31,312 bases of DNA, taken from positions 1-31,312 of the forward strand of contig CATEYX010000102.1 of assembly GCA_949511925.1 (NCBI GenBank). The letters run 5' to 3'. The notes under the pieces are model-generated. The model was not told the DNA's origin. It saw nothing but the letters and a program-made list of their open reading frames with translations, and did not search any database. The translations under genes and the position numbers were made by a program. Positions 7,441-17,081 of this stretch are shown here, piece after piece (positions within the stretch are counted from its first letter, which is position 1; each line of letters starts with the position of its first letter). The stretch comes from Cryomorphaceae bacterium. Lineage in GTDB: Bacteria > Bacteroidota > Bacteroidia > Flavobacteriales > BACL11.

Positions 7441-9990
7441 ATGAACAATTTATATTTAACTATTCTTTTTTGCTTTTTTAATATTATGAGCTTTTCTCAA
7501 ATATGGGAAGATGAATTATTAAAAACAAATCCAAATCCAACGGTTCAAGAAAAAAGCATTGCTTTTGAAAAATATAGAACTATACATCCCTACACTAAAG
7601 GAAACGGGTTTAAACCTTATGCTAGAGAGATGGATTTTATTTTAGAAAGAAGTTCTGAGGGAGAAAAGTTTAAAGCAGATGCATTATTTAAAGAATGGGA
7701 AAAGATACAAGAGAACAATTCGTATTCAAAAACAAGCACTCAATCTAATTGGATATCAAAAGGACCAATTAATACGCCTATCATACTGTCAAACGGAAAA
7801 AAGAGAGGTAACGGTAGGGTAAATTGTATTGCTTTTGATCCAGTTAATCAGGATATAATTTGGATAGGATCACCTGCAGGAGGATTATGGAAATCAGTAG
7901 ACGGGGGAAGTAATTGGACAACAAATACTGACAACCTGCCGGTATTAGGTGTTTCATCAATTTCTATTGATCCAACGAATACACAAAATATGCTTATTGT
8001 AACTGGTGATGCTGATGCAACAGACACTTATAGTATTGGGATTTTAAAATCAACTGATGGAGGGAATTCATGGAATACAACAAGTTTAAGCTATAACATC
8101 AGTCAACAGAAAAGAATCAATAAAGTAATTATAAATCCCATATCCCCTGATTCTGTTTTTGCAGTAACTAATGACAATATTATGATAAGTACTGATGCTG
8201 GAGCAAATTGGCAAACAGTAGGGATAAACGGTAGATGGCGTGATATAGAATTTAAACCAGGAACTCCATCAACTATTTATGCAGCTAAAGAATCAAGTGG
8301 AGGTTCAAATGTTTACAGAACAACTGATGGTGGTGCAAATTGGAACGTAATAAATAATGGAATTGCCTCAAGCGGAAAATATCGCCCTTTAATTGCTGTT
8401 ACTCCAGACAATCCTGAAGTGATTTATGCTCTTTATTCTGCTTCTGATTACAGTCTACATGGATTATACAAATCTTCTGATGCCGGAGACAGTTGGACAC
8501 TACAATCAAATAGTCCAAATATTTTAGGAAGAGATACTGATGGGACAAGCGCAGGTGGTCAATCTTGGTATGACCTTAGTTTAGCAGTTTCAACAAATAA
8601 TGAAAATTTACTTTATGTTGGTGGTATAAACCTTTGGAAAACAATTGACGGAGGACAATCATGGAATATTAATGCAAGCAGTGGAAATGGTAGCAATTAT
8701 TCTTATATGCATGTCGATCAGCATGCTGCTGAGTTTAGCCCCCATACTCATGTAGCTTATGCAGGAAATGATGGCGGGTTGTATAAATACATGGAAAACC
8801 TAAACAAATGGGTAGATATTTCTGATGGATTAGAAATATCTCAGTTTTATAACTTAGGGTTATCACAATCCAACCCAAACAGATTAGTTGCCGGAGCACA
8901 AGATAATGGGACTGAAATGCTTACAAATAGCACATGGGATGCAATAATGGGAGGTGATGGAATGGAATGTAAAATTGATCATTATGATGATGATATTATT
9001 TATGCAGAATACCAATATGGTGGTATAAGAAAAACAAATAACGGGGGAAATAACTGGAACAACATAAAGCCTGTAAGCTATGAAGGAGGGTGGAACACGC
9101 CTTACGAAATGCACAGTAGTAATAATAATTTAATTGTTATTGGATATGAAGAGGTGTACAGATCAGAAACTGCTGGTGCGATTTGGGATTCCATATCGTA
9201 TAATGTAAGTGGAGGGCAAGCTTTGAGGTCAATTGCGTTAGCTCCTTCAGATGAAGATTATATATATGCAGCAACTTATAGTAGAATTAAAGTAACCAAA
9301 GATGCTGGAGCTACATGGGTAAACATAAAGCCAGGATTACCAAATTATAATATTACTGATGTTACAGTAGCAAATAATAATGCCGATAGAGTTTGGGTAA
9401 CTTTATCTCAATATAATAGTAGTCATAAAATTTACGAATCAATTGATGGGGGAACAAACTGGATAAATATTACAGCAACTGGATTACCAAATTTGCCAGC
9501 AAATTGTATTGCCTACCAAGCAGGTACAAATGATGATTTATATGTTGGGACTGATGTTGGAGTTTATTATAAAAACAATACTATGACAGATTGGATTCCA
9601 TATATGAATGGCTTACCTAATGTAGTTATAAAAGAATTAGAAATTCATTATGCTGAAGGAACAATTAGTGCAGCAACTTTCGGGAGAGGAGTGTGGAAAA
9701 GCACACTAAATACACAGCCTCTTTCAATTTCTGAAAATAGTATTAAAAGCTTTGATATTTATCCTAACCCAGCAACAGATCAAATAACAATACATATTGC
9801 TAATAATATAATAAACAATTTAACAGTAACAATCTATAGCATAACGGGTCAATCTATTCTTGAAAAAGAAGTAAGTAGCACTTCAACTGTAATAAATACT
9901 AATAGTCTTGCAAAAGGATATTACATCCTACAACTAAGTAATAAAAAAGGAGGATCAATTGCAATAAGAAAAAAGCTAATTATAAAATAG
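7441..9990 (+). CDS. Secreted Asp-box (BNR/sortilin-like) propeller protein with T9SS type A sorting domain
   Basis: I chose the ATG at 7441 (849 residues) over a TTG two codons earlier; it opens with a signal peptide (MNNLYLTILFCFFNIMSFSQ). About ten Asp-box motifs of the form S/T-x-D-x-G-x-x-W recur from about residue 149 (SVDGGSNW) to about 674 (SIDGGTNW), including STDGGNSW, STDAGANW, TTDGGANW, SSDAGDSW, TIDGGQSW and TKDAGATW. They predict one or two seven-bladed propellers of the GH74/VPS10-like kind. The last 80 residues (from FDIYPNPATDQ, about 771) are a T9SS type A domain ending in IRKKLIIK. The role could be glycan binding or hydrolysis or an extracellular scaffold; catalytic residues cannot be assigned. 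Its last 11 bases overlap the converging DUF4837 gene. Confidence 0.82.
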   Translation: MNNLYLTILFCFFNIMSFSQIWEDELLKTNPNPTVQEKSIAFEKYRTIHPYTKGNGFKPYAREMDFILERSSEGEKFKADALFKEWEKIQENNSYSKTSTQSNWISKGPINTPIILSNGKKRGNGRVNCIAFDPVNQDIIWIGSPAGGLWKSVDGGSNWTTNTDNLPVLGVSSISIDPTNTQNMLIVTGDADATDTYSIGILKSTDGGNSWNTTSLSYNISQQKRINKVIINPISPDSVFAVTNDNIMISTDAGANWQTVGINGRWRDIEFKPGTPSTIYAAKESSGGSNVYRTTDGGANWNVINNGIASSGKYRPLIAVTPDNPEVIYALYSASDYSLHGLYKSSDAGDSWTLQSNSPNILGRDTDGTSAGGQSWYDLSLAVSTNNENLLYVGGINLWKTIDGGQSWNINASSGNGSNYSYMHVDQHAAEFSPHTHVAYAGNDGGLYKYMENLNKWVDISDGLEISQFYNLGLSQSNPNRLVAGAQDNGTEMLTNSTWDAIMGGDGMECKIDHYDDDIIYAEYQYGGIRKTNNGGNNWNNIKPVSYEGGWNTPYEMHSSNNNLIVIGYEEVYRSETAGAIWDSISYNVSGGQALRSIALAPSDEDYIYAATYSRIKVTKDAGATWVNIKPGLPNYNITDVTVANNNADRVWVTLSQYNSSHKIYESIDGGTNWINITATGLPNLPANCIAYQAGTNDDLYVGTDVGVYYKNNTMTDWIPYMNGLPNVVIKELEIHYAEGTISAATFGRGVWKSTLNTQPLSISENSIKSFDIYPNPATDQITIHIANNIINNLTVTIYSITGQSILEKEVSSTSTVINTNSLAKGYYILQLSNKKGGSIAIRKKLIIK

Positions 9991-10876
9991 CCTCAAACGA
10001 TTTTATATATTTTCTTTTTCTGTCATTTGGCGCAAAAATAAGTCCAACAGTTACTACTACTTTATTATTATTAAAATAGGTTTTTATAAGGAAAGGACCT
10101 CCCATAAAACCTCTATCTAATTTCCATAATCCTCTATACGTATTTTCAGAGTAGATAGGAGAAAAAAATTTCTCCATTCTTACATGTTGCCCTTGTTTAG
10201 CCCCAAGTAGATACTTGGCAAAAATGCTATCCGTTTTTTGCAATACTTCTTGTTGAAGATTAATCGCTTTTGGTTCAAATGAATAAACAAAGAGATGTTT
10301 TATTTCTTCTTGTTTTTCAGGGTTATAAGTTGCCCAAAATAGAGCTACTGTATCTTTAACAATTGTGTATTCTGAAGGTATTAAAGTTTCAATATTAAAT
10401 TGTTCCTTAATATTTTTCTCATGTATTTTTTGAGATGATTTTGAAATACTATTTCTTAAAATCCTAATTTCTCTAAACTCAAAAATTGACTTTACTTTAT
10501 TTAAGTCTTTAGTTAATTTATTATCCTCATCCTTAAATCCCAACTGTACAACTAGCTGGCCATTAGCCCATTTATTCTGTTGATTGCTTGTGGGTACATT
10601 CTTAGCAATAATTACGATGTTCTTATGGGTCTTTAAAATAGACTTAAATTCACTATGATTTACTTGTATTACTCTAAAAGAAGATTCGTCTTTTGTTAAT
10701 CCTTGAATAGGAACTCCAAAAGTTTTAAAGGCAACATCTTTAACTTGGTTTTCCCAAAGCAGGTCATCAACCACAAAAATAACTTCCGACAAAATTCCAG
10801 TTGAACTAGGCAAGGTTTTTACTCCATCAGAACAAGCACTTAAAAAAAATAGAACGACAATTAAATATCTCATCAT
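9980..10876 (-). CDS. DUF4837 family lipoprotein
   Basis: The 298-residue product has a lipoprotein signal (MMRYLIVVLFFLSAC, lipobox LSAC with the cysteine at 15), so it should be anchored to a membrane facing the periplasm. The following LPSSTGILSEVIFVVDDLLW and the FGVPIQGLTKDE stretch are typical of DUF4837, a Bacteroidota family without assigned function. Its start overlaps the stop of the lytic transglycosylase gene by 4 bases (ATGA), so the two are probably translated together and may act together at the cell wall; that link is inferred from position only. A second ATG one codon later (10873) is an equally possible start. The 3' end overlaps the converging propeller gene by 11 bases. 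Confidence 0.75.
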   Translation of the reverse strand: MMRYLIVVLFFLSACSDGVKTLPSSTGILSEVIFVVDDLLWENQVKDVAFKTFGVPIQGLTKDESSFRVIQVNHSEFKSILKTHKNIVIIAKNVPTSNQQNKWANGQLVVQLGFKDEDNKLTKDLNKVKSIFEFREIRILRNSISKSSQKIHEKNIKEQFNIETLIPSEYTIVKDTVALFWATYNPEKQEEIKHLFVYSFEPKAINLQQEVLQKTDSIFAKYLLGAKQGQHVRMEKFFSPIYSENTYRGLWKLDRGFMGGPFLIKTYFNNNKVVVTVGLIFAPNDRKRKYIKSFEAIL

Positions 10877-12189
10877 GAAGTTGGTAATAAAATTGTAGTT
10901 CCTGGTTTCAAATTATCATTTTCCATATTATTTAAAGCTTTAATTTTCCAAACACTTAACCCATTATGTTTTTTAGCAATATCCCAAAGCGTATCGCCTT
11001 TTTGGATGATATATTCATTTTTACCTAAAACCTTTTTTTCAGCTGATAAATGCTTACCTTTTTTGACATAAATAACTAATTTATCACCTATATCCAATTT
11101 AGTTGATTTTAACTTATTCCATTCTTTAATCTCAAAAACATGTACATTATGCGCTTTCGCAATTCTTCCTAAATAATCGCCTCTATCAACTCTATAGACA
11201 ATACGTTCTTCATCAATTAATATTTCCTTATTCCCAACAGCATCAATAAAAGCATAATTAGTCGTTTCATTAAGCTTAAAATCATGCACTGTATTGCTTG
11301 GAAAAGTTAATACAGCACCTTTAGGAAAAATTGATTTTTTATAAGCTGGATTTAAGTAATTTATGGTTTGCTCATTAACACATAATAATTCTGTCAATAC
11401 CTTTAATTCAACTTCCTTTTTAAGAATAAGTGTATCAATATCTTCAAAGTTAATTTTAGGATCTACAAAGGCAATATCGTGTTCAGCCGCATACTGCATT
11501 GCATAATTTACCGCAATAAAAGTAGGCACATAATTTCTTGTCTCTTTTCGTAGATGAGGATATAATTCCCAAAAATCAGAAGAACCAACACTTACAATTT
11601 TTCGTTGCAAATAACCAGGGCCACCATTGTATGCTGCTAAAACCAAATTCCAATCTCCGAAAGTATCATATAAGCTTACAAAATATTCACAAGCTGATTT
11701 AGTTGCTTTAAGAGGGTCTTGCCTTTCATCCATATAAGAAGTAACCTCTAACCCATATTGCCTGCCTGTTAAATACATGAATTGCCATAAACCAGAAGCT
11801 CCTGAGCGTGAACGAGCTTTAGGATTAAGGGCCGACTCAACAATAGCTAAATATTTAAACTCAAGTGGCAAGTTATATTGATCTAACTCACGTTCAAACA
11901 TTGGGAAATAATACGGAGCTAAACCTTTCATTCTGGAAATTAAAGCTTTGTTTCTTCCTAAATAACTATCAATAAAAACTTGGACTTTATCATTATATAC
12001 CAAATCCATTGGCGTGTTTTTATCTAACTGTTGTAATCTCCAAGCAATTATATTCTCTTGTTTGAACTCCATGTTCTCAGATAATACAGTAATACTATCG
12101 ATACCAATTATATCAACATTTAATAAACTATCCTGATTTGCAATAGCAAAAAGGGGTATTATTAGAAAAAAAATTATAATTCTATTCAT
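10873..12189 (-). CDS. mltD: Membrane-bound lytic murein transglycosylase, MltD-like, with two LysM domains
   Basis: The 438 residues comprise a signal peptide (about 1-17), an SLT/GH23 catalytic domain with the catalytic glutamate in LAIVESALNP (E about 113) followed by SGASGLWQFM and the LAAYNGGPG motif (about 182-190), and two C-terminal LysM modules (YRVDRGDYLGRIAKAHNV about 328-345 and YIIQKGDTLWDIAKKHNG about 391-408). The enzyme cleaves the MurNAc-GlcNAc bond of peptidoglycan, producing 1,6-anhydro ends; LysM modules hold it on the glycan. The usual lipobox of E. coli MltD is missing, so it may be periplasmic instead of membrane-anchored. It heads a two-gene unit with the DUF4837 lipoprotein and is divergent from dxs. 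Confidence 0.88.
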   Translation of the reverse strand: MNRIIIFFLIIPLFAIANQDSLLNVDIIGIDSITVLSENMEFKQENIIAWRLQQLDKNTPMDLVYNDKVQVFIDSYLGRNKALISRMKGLAPYYFPMFERELDQYNLPLEFKYLAIVESALNPKARSRSGASGLWQFMYLTGRQYGLEVTSYMDERQDPLKATKSACEYFVSLYDTFGDWNLVLAAYNGGPGYLQRKIVSVGSSDFWELYPHLRKETRNYVPTFIAVNYAMQYAAEHDIAFVDPKINFEDIDTLILKKEVELKVLTELLCVNEQTINYLNPAYKKSIFPKGAVLTFPSNTVHDFKLNETTNYAFIDAVGNKEILIDEERIVYRVDRGDYLGRIAKAHNVHVFEIKEWNKLKSTKLDIGDKLVIYVKKGKHLSAEKKVLGKNEYIIQKGDTLWDIAKKHNGLSVWKIKALNNMENDNLKPGTTILLPTS

Positions 12190-12193
12190 ACTA

Positions 12194-12201
12194 CAAAATT
12201 G
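12194..12201 (-). promoter_or_regulatory. Possible -7 box four bases before the mltD start
   Basis: On the minus strand CAATTTTG differs from TAnnTTTG only in its first base and ends four bases before the ATG at 12189. A TTG at the expected -33 distance is not obvious. If used, the transcript would start at or beside the start codon. Confidence 0.3.
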
Positions 12202-12340
12202 AGATTAAATACATGAACTATTATGGTTTAGCAGATTCAATTATTAACTATATTATGTTAACGAAAATTGGCAAAAATTTAATAATTAATTAAATACAAG
12301 TTGTTTACTTGTTATTTTACATTAAAAATCTAAAATACCG

Positions 12341-12348
12341 TATCTTTG
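12341..12348 (+). promoter_or_regulatory. -7 promoter box of dxs
   Basis: TATCTTTG is a perfect TAnnTTTG match, 11 bases before the ATG at 12360, in the 170-base divergent region between mltD and dxs. The nearest upstream TTG triplets (12301 and 12309) are farther away than usual, so only the -7 element is well supported. The rest of the divergent region is AT-rich and shows no further clear element. Confidence 0.5.
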
Positions 12349-12359
12349 CAAGCATACAA

Positions 12360-14297
12360 ATGAAAAAAACTACTAGATATCCACAAGGTCCTCTATTAAG
12401 TAAGATTAATAGTCCAGATGATTTACGCAAGTTAAATAAAAATCAGCTGGAACAAATTTGCAGTGAACTAAGGCAATATATTATTGATATTGTATCAGAA
12501 AAAGGGGGGCATTTTGGTGCTAGTTTGGGTGTTGTTGAATTAACAGTTGCTTTGCATTATGTTTTTAATACTCCTTCCGATCAGTTAGTTTGGGATGTTG
12601 GACATCAAGCTTATGGTCATAAAATTCTTACTGGCCGAAAAGAACAATTTCCAACAAATAGAATTTATAAGGGGCTAAGTGGTTTCCCAAAAAGAAGCGA
12701 AAGTGTTTATGATACTTTTGGAGTAGGGCATTCCTCTACCTCAATTTCTGCAGCGCTAGGTATGGCTATGGCTTCTAAAGTTAATGGCGAAAAAAACAAG
12801 CAACATATTGCAGTAATTGGTGATGGATCTATGACTGCTGGGATAGCTTTTGAAGCTTTGAACCATGCTGGCGCTGAAAACTCAAACCTATTAGTTATTT
12901 TGAATGATAACTGTATGTCGATTGACCCTGCAGTTGGAGCCTTAAAAGAATATTTAACTGACATTTCTACTTCACGAACGTATAATAAGACCAAAAATAA
13001 AATTTGGAAAATATTAGGTAAAATCAGTAAATACGGACCAAATGCACAAGCGGTAGCAACAAAAGTTGAAAAAATAGTTAAATCAACTTTACTAGGTGAA
13101 AGTAATTACTTTGAATCGTTAAATTTTAGGTATTTTGGCCCTATTGATGGTCATGACCCAGAACACTTAGTTAGCGTTTTAAATGACTTAAAAGATATAC
13201 CTGGTCCTAAAATATTACACTGCCTAACAGTAAAAGGTAAGGGCTACATCCCTGCTGAAAAAGGAAACTCAACAAAATGGCATGCTCCAGGTATTTTTAA
13301 TAAAGAAACAGGAGAGTTCATAGTTGGGAAAAAGAAAAAAACACCTCCAAAATACCAAGATGTATTTGGAGAGACAATAATAGAACTTGCTAAAATAAAT
13401 GAACAAATTGTAGGCGTTAGTCCAGCCATGCTCTCTGGTTCATCTTTAAGTAAAATGATGGCCGAGATGCCAGAAAGAACTTTTGATGTTGGGATAGCCG
13501 AACAGCATGCAGTTACTTTCTCAGCAGGAATGGCAACACAAGGTAAAGTGCCTTTTTGCAATATCTATTCCTCATTTATGCAAAGGGCTTACGATCAGGT
13601 TATTCATGATGTAGCCTTACAAAATTTAAATGTTGTTTTTTGCTTAGACAGAGGAGGATTAGTTGGTGCTGATGGAGCAACACATCATGGGGCTTATGAT
13701 ATTGCTTTTTTCAGATGTATTCCAAATATGATTGTTTCGGCTCCTATGAATGAAAAGGAGTTAAGAAACTTAATGTTTACCGCTCAATTGCCTAATCAAG
13801 GGCCCTTCTCAATTAGGTACCCAAGAGGTAATGGAGTTACGCTCGATTGGAAAACTCCTTTTGAAGAAATTGAAATAGGAACAGGGAGAGTTGTAAGGGA
13901 AGGAGAAGAAATTGCTATTTTATCTTTTGGACATCCTGGAAATTTTGTAGTTAAAGCCCAAGAACAATTTGAAAAAGAAGGTTTAAATATTGCACATTAT
14001 GACTTGCGATTTGCAAAACCATTAGATGAAAAGCTATTGCATACAATTTTCCAAAAGTTTGATAAAATTATCACGATTGAAGACGGTTGTTTGCAAGGTG
14101 GATTTGGAAGTTCAATCTTAGAGTTTATGGCAAATAATGATTATCAAGCTAAAGTAAAAATGCTTGGTATTCCTGACATATTCATTCATCACGGAACACA
14201 AGAAGAATTGTATAATGATTGTCATTATGATACAAAAGCAATAGTAAGTTCAGTACAGAAAATTCTAGAAAAAAGTCTTATCACTCAAGTAGGGTAA
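12360..14297 (+). CDS. dxs: 1-deoxy-D-xylulose-5-phosphate synthase
   Basis: This thiamine-diphosphate enzyme condenses pyruvate and glyceraldehyde 3-phosphate in the first step of the MEP isoprenoid pathway. I chose the ATG at 12360 (645 residues), since an upstream TTG at 12309 would place the -7 promoter box inside the gene. Visible signatures: VWDVGHQAYGHKILTGR (about 79-95), FGVGHSSTSISAALGMA (about 120-136), the ThDP motif GDGSMTAG with its NDNCMSI partner (about 155 and 182-188), DGHDPEHL in the middle, the catalytic glutamate in IAEQHAVTF (about 381) and the transketolase C-terminal domain. The length is normal for the family. It leads a run with asnS, rpoN and a membrane protein, with 27 bases to asnS. 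Confidence 0.95.
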   Translation: MKKTTRYPQGPLLSKINSPDDLRKLNKNQLEQICSELRQYIIDIVSEKGGHFGASLGVVELTVALHYVFNTPSDQLVWDVGHQAYGHKILTGRKEQFPTNRIYKGLSGFPKRSESVYDTFGVGHSSTSISAALGMAMASKVNGEKNKQHIAVIGDGSMTAGIAFEALNHAGAENSNLLVILNDNCMSIDPAVGALKEYLTDISTSRTYNKTKNKIWKILGKISKYGPNAQAVATKVEKIVKSTLLGESNYFESLNFRYFGPIDGHDPEHLVSVLNDLKDIPGPKILHCLTVKGKGYIPAEKGNSTKWHAPGIFNKETGEFIVGKKKKTPPKYQDVFGETIIELAKINEQIVGVSPAMLSGSSLSKMMAEMPERTFDVGIAEQHAVTFSAGMATQGKVPFCNIYSSFMQRAYDQVIHDVALQNLNVVFCLDRGGLVGADGATHHGAYDIAFFRCIPNMIVSAPMNEKELRNLMFTAQLPNQGPFSIRYPRGNGVTLDWKTPFEEIEIGTGRVVREGEEIAILSFGHPGNFVVKAQEQFEKEGLNIAHYDLRFAKPLDEKLLHTIFQKFDKIITIEDGCLQGGFGSSILEFMANNDYQAKVKMLGIPDIFIHHGTQEELYNDCHYDTKAIVSSVQKILEKSLITQVG

Positions 14298-14324
14298 GAA
14301 GAAAATATTGAAAAATAATTGAGT

Positions 14325-15758
14325 ATGAAAATTAAAGAAATTCTTCAATCAGAAGGAAACGAACAAAAAATTCATGTTAAAGGTTGGGTAAGGACTAGAA
14401 GAGGAAGTAAACATGTTTCTTTTATTGCTTTAAATGATGGTTCAACAATAAATAGCATTCAAGTTGTTGCTGAAGCTAGCGATTTTGATGAAGAGCTAGT
14501 GAAACAGATTACTACCGGTTCTTGCATAAGTGTAAGTGGTAAATTAGTGGCATCCAAAGGAAGTGGACAGTCAGTAGAAATACTTGCAAAATCCATTGAA
14601 ATATTAGGAGGTGCTGATGCTGATGAATATCCGTTACAACCTAAAAAACACAGCCTAGAATTTTTAAGAGAAAAGGCTCACTTACGTTTTAGAACAAATA
14701 CTTTTTCAGCTGTATTTAGGTTGCGTCATACCCTCACTTTTGCGGTACATAAATTCTTTAATGATAAAGGATTTTTCAATATTCACACTCCTATTATTAC
14801 AAGTATTGATGCTGAAGGAGCAGGGGAAATGTTTCAAGTAACTAACCTTGATTTGGAAAAATTACCAAAGACAGAGGAGGGGAAGGTTAATTATGATGAA
14901 GATTTTTTTGGAAAAAAAACAAGCCTTGCTGTAACGGGACAATTAGAAGCTGAATTGGGTGCTTTAGCACTTGGACAGGTATATACATTCGGGCCGACAT
15001 TTAGGGCTGAAAACTCTAACACCTCTAGGCATTTATCAGAATTTTGGATGATAGAGCCAGAGGTTGCATTTGCTGATTTAAACGAAAACATGGATTTGGC
15101 AGAAGAGTTTCTAAAGTATTGTATTCAATATTGTATTGAAAACAATGCAGAGGACTTACAGTTTTTAGATGCTAGAATGGAAGAAGAGGAAAGTAAACTA
15201 AAAAAAGAAGACCGCTCAGAAATGGGTTTGCTAGAAAGACTACAATTTGTTATTGAAAATAATTTTGTACGCTTAACTTATCGTGAAGCAATTGATATTT
15301 TAAGAAATTCAAAACCAAATAAGAAAAAGAAATTCCAATACCCTATTACTGGTTTTGGGGACGAATTACATTCAGAACACGAGCGTTATTTGGTAGAAAA
15401 GAAATATAAAAAACCTGTTATCATTACAGATTATCCTAAAGGAATTAAAGCCTTTTATATGCGCTTGAATGACGATAATGAAACGGTAAGAGCAATGGAT
15501 GTTTTATTCCCGTTAATTGGAGAAATTATTGGTGGTTCGCAAAGGGAAGAAAGATTAGACGTACTGCATTCTCGTATGAATGAAATGGCTATTGATAAAA
15601 AAGAATTATGGTGGTACCTAGAAACTAGAAAGTTTGGTACTTGCACCCATAGTGGTTTTGGTTTAGGATTCGAACGCTTAATCATGTTTGTTACGGGAAT
15701 GAAAAATATCAGAGATGTGATTCCTTTCCCTAGAACACCACAAAATGCTGAATTCTAA
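14325..15758 (+). CDS. asnS: Asparagine--tRNA ligase
   Basis: The class IIb synthetase charges tRNA-Asn with asparagine. I chose the ATG at 14325 (477 residues, two codons after a TTG). The N-terminal OB-fold anticodon-binding domain (KIHVKGWVRTRRGSK, about 13-27) is followed by the catalytic core with motif 2 (FRAENSNTSRHLSEFWMIEPE, from about 225) and motif 3 (GFGLGFERLIMFVTG, from about 445), ending in the usual IPFPRTP. The DLNENMDLAEEF insertion and length fit bacterial AsnRS. With AsnRS present, the GatA encoded at 25799-27223 more likely serves Glu-tRNA(Gln) amidation than Asp-tRNA(Asn); that is inference, as glnS is not in view. Three bases separate it from rpoN. Confidence 0.95.
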   Translation: MKIKEILQSEGNEQKIHVKGWVRTRRGSKHVSFIALNDGSTINSIQVVAEASDFDEELVKQITTGSCISVSGKLVASKGSGQSVEILAKSIEILGGADADEYPLQPKKHSLEFLREKAHLRFRTNTFSAVFRLRHTLTFAVHKFFNDKGFFNIHTPIITSIDAEGAGEMFQVTNLDLEKLPKTEEGKVNYDEDFFGKKTSLAVTGQLEAELGALALGQVYTFGPTFRAENSNTSRHLSEFWMIEPEVAFADLNENMDLAEEFLKYCIQYCIENNAEDLQFLDARMEEEESKLKKEDRSEMGLLERLQFVIENNFVRLTYREAIDILRNSKPNKKKKFQYPITGFGDELHSEHERYLVEKKYKKPVIITDYPKGIKAFYMRLNDDNETVRAMDVLFPLIGEIIGGSQREERLDVLHSRMNEMAIDKKELWWYLETRKFGTCTHSGFGLGFERLIMFVTGMKNIRDVIPFPRTPQNAEF

Positions 15759-15761
15759 TAG

Positions 15762-17081
15762 ATGAACAAACAAAGGTTACAGCAAAAGCAGTATCAGAGC
15801 CTAAGCCCTCAACAGATACAATTTTTAGGACTTTTGCAAATACCTATTGTCGCATTAGAAAAACGGATTGAAGAAGAACTAGAAGAAAATCCTGCCCTAG
15901 AAGAAGAGGAGCAAGAAGAGATAAATCTTTCAGAAAGAAGCTTCCAACAACATAATAGTGATGATATTCAATTTCAGATTGAAGATAAATCAGAAAGTTT
16001 AAGTGATTACCTGGGTCAGCAATTAATTGCACTTGACATTGATGAAAACCAGTTATTTCTAGTAAATTATCTTATTAATAGCCTTGATGACAATGGGTTT
16101 TTAAACAGAGATTTACATTCAATAACAAGTGACTTACTCATCAGTAATAATCTTGATATTAATGAGCAGCAACTAAACAATGCACTTACAATAGTTCAGC
16201 AACTTGAACCTTATGGAGTAGGAGCAAAGAATTTGCAAGAATGCCTAGTGATACAACTAAAGCAAAAACACCCAGAAAAAGAATTAGAAAAAGAAATTCT
16301 TAGCAATTATTACATTCCTTTTAGCAACAAAAACTTTGAACATTTAGCAAAACACCTTGAGGTTGATTTTGATACACTTAAAAAAGCGTACTCCACAATT
16401 GAATCCCTTAACCCAATACCGGGGAATGGATTTTCAAAAAATGCTGAAGGAATCGCTTATGTTTACCCTGATTTTAGCATTGCAATTGCTGATGGTAAAC
16501 TTGAACTGAAACTAAATAATAGTAATGTAAAACCAATAAAGGTAAGTTCATATTATCAAAACATGCTTAAGGAAACAGAGGATGAAGCGACCAAGAAATT
16601 TTTAGTTGAAAAGGTAGAAAAGGCAAATTGGTTTAAGGATGCGATAGCAAAAAGAAATACTACTTTAAAAAATGTTGTTACTGCTATATTAGGAATACAG
16701 GAATCTTACTTTATTTCTGGAAACGAAAAGGAGTTGAAACCTATGAAACTAGCCGATATTGCTCAAATCGTAAATATGGATATATCCACTATTTCAAGAG
16801 TGAGTAACTCCAAATATATCGCAACTCATTTTGGTACTTTTAAACTGAAAGAACTTTTTTCAGAAGCTTACAGAAAAGATAATGGCGAACTCATTTCAAC
16901 CAAAGAAATAAAAACAAGATTACAAGAAATAATAGCAACAGAAGATAAAATTAATCCTTTTACTGACGAAAAATTAGCTGAGCTACTTGGGAAAGATGAT
17001 TATCATATTGCCAGAAGAACAGTAGCAAAATACCGAGAAAATTTAAACATTCAGATTGCAAAATTAAGAAGAGAACTATAA
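15762..17081 (+). CDS. rpoN: RNA polymerase sigma-54 factor
   Basis: The 439 residues have all three RpoN regions: a glutamine-rich Region I (MNKQRLQQKQYQSLSPQQIQ, then EEELEENPALEEEE), a core-binding region, and the DNA-binding region with a helix-turn-helix around DISTISRVSNSKY and the RpoN box ARRTVAKYRE (about 417-426). The Region I/II linker is shorter than in E. coli, which accounts for the smaller size. It directs transcription at -24/-12 promoters and needs an AAA+ activator; none is encoded in this window. asnS next to rpoN is a familiar Bacteroidota arrangement. The stop overlaps the next gene by one base (TAATG). Confidence 0.93.
   Translation: MNKQRLQQKQYQSLSPQQIQFLGLLQIPIVALEKRIEEELEENPALEEEEQEEINLSERSFQQHNSDDIQFQIEDKSESLSDYLGQQLIALDIDENQLFLVNYLINSLDDNGFLNRDLHSITSDLLISNNLDINEQQLNNALTIVQQLEPYGVGAKNLQECLVIQLKQKHPEKELEKEILSNYYIPFSNKNFEHLAKHLEVDFDTLKKAYSTIESLNPIPGNGFSKNAEGIAYVYPDFSIAIADGKLELKLNNSNVKPIKVSSYYQNMLKETEDEATKKFLVEKVEKANWFKDAIAKRNTTLKNVVTAILGIQESYFISGNEKELKPMKLADIAQIVNMDISTISRVSNSKYIATHFGTFKLKELFSEAYRKDNGELISTKEIKTRLQEIIATEDKINPFTDEKLAELLGKDDYHIARRTVAKYRENLNIQIAKLRREL

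Noticed and set aside
7441..9990. Assignment of the Asp-box protein as a GH74 xyloglucanase or sialidase
   Set aside because: Asp-box repeats only show the propeller fold; the catalytic residues of those enzymes could not be identified.
12309..12359. Longer dxs reading frame from a TTG
   Set aside because: It would put the TATCTTTG promoter box inside the gene, and the extra residues do not look like the Dxs N-terminus.
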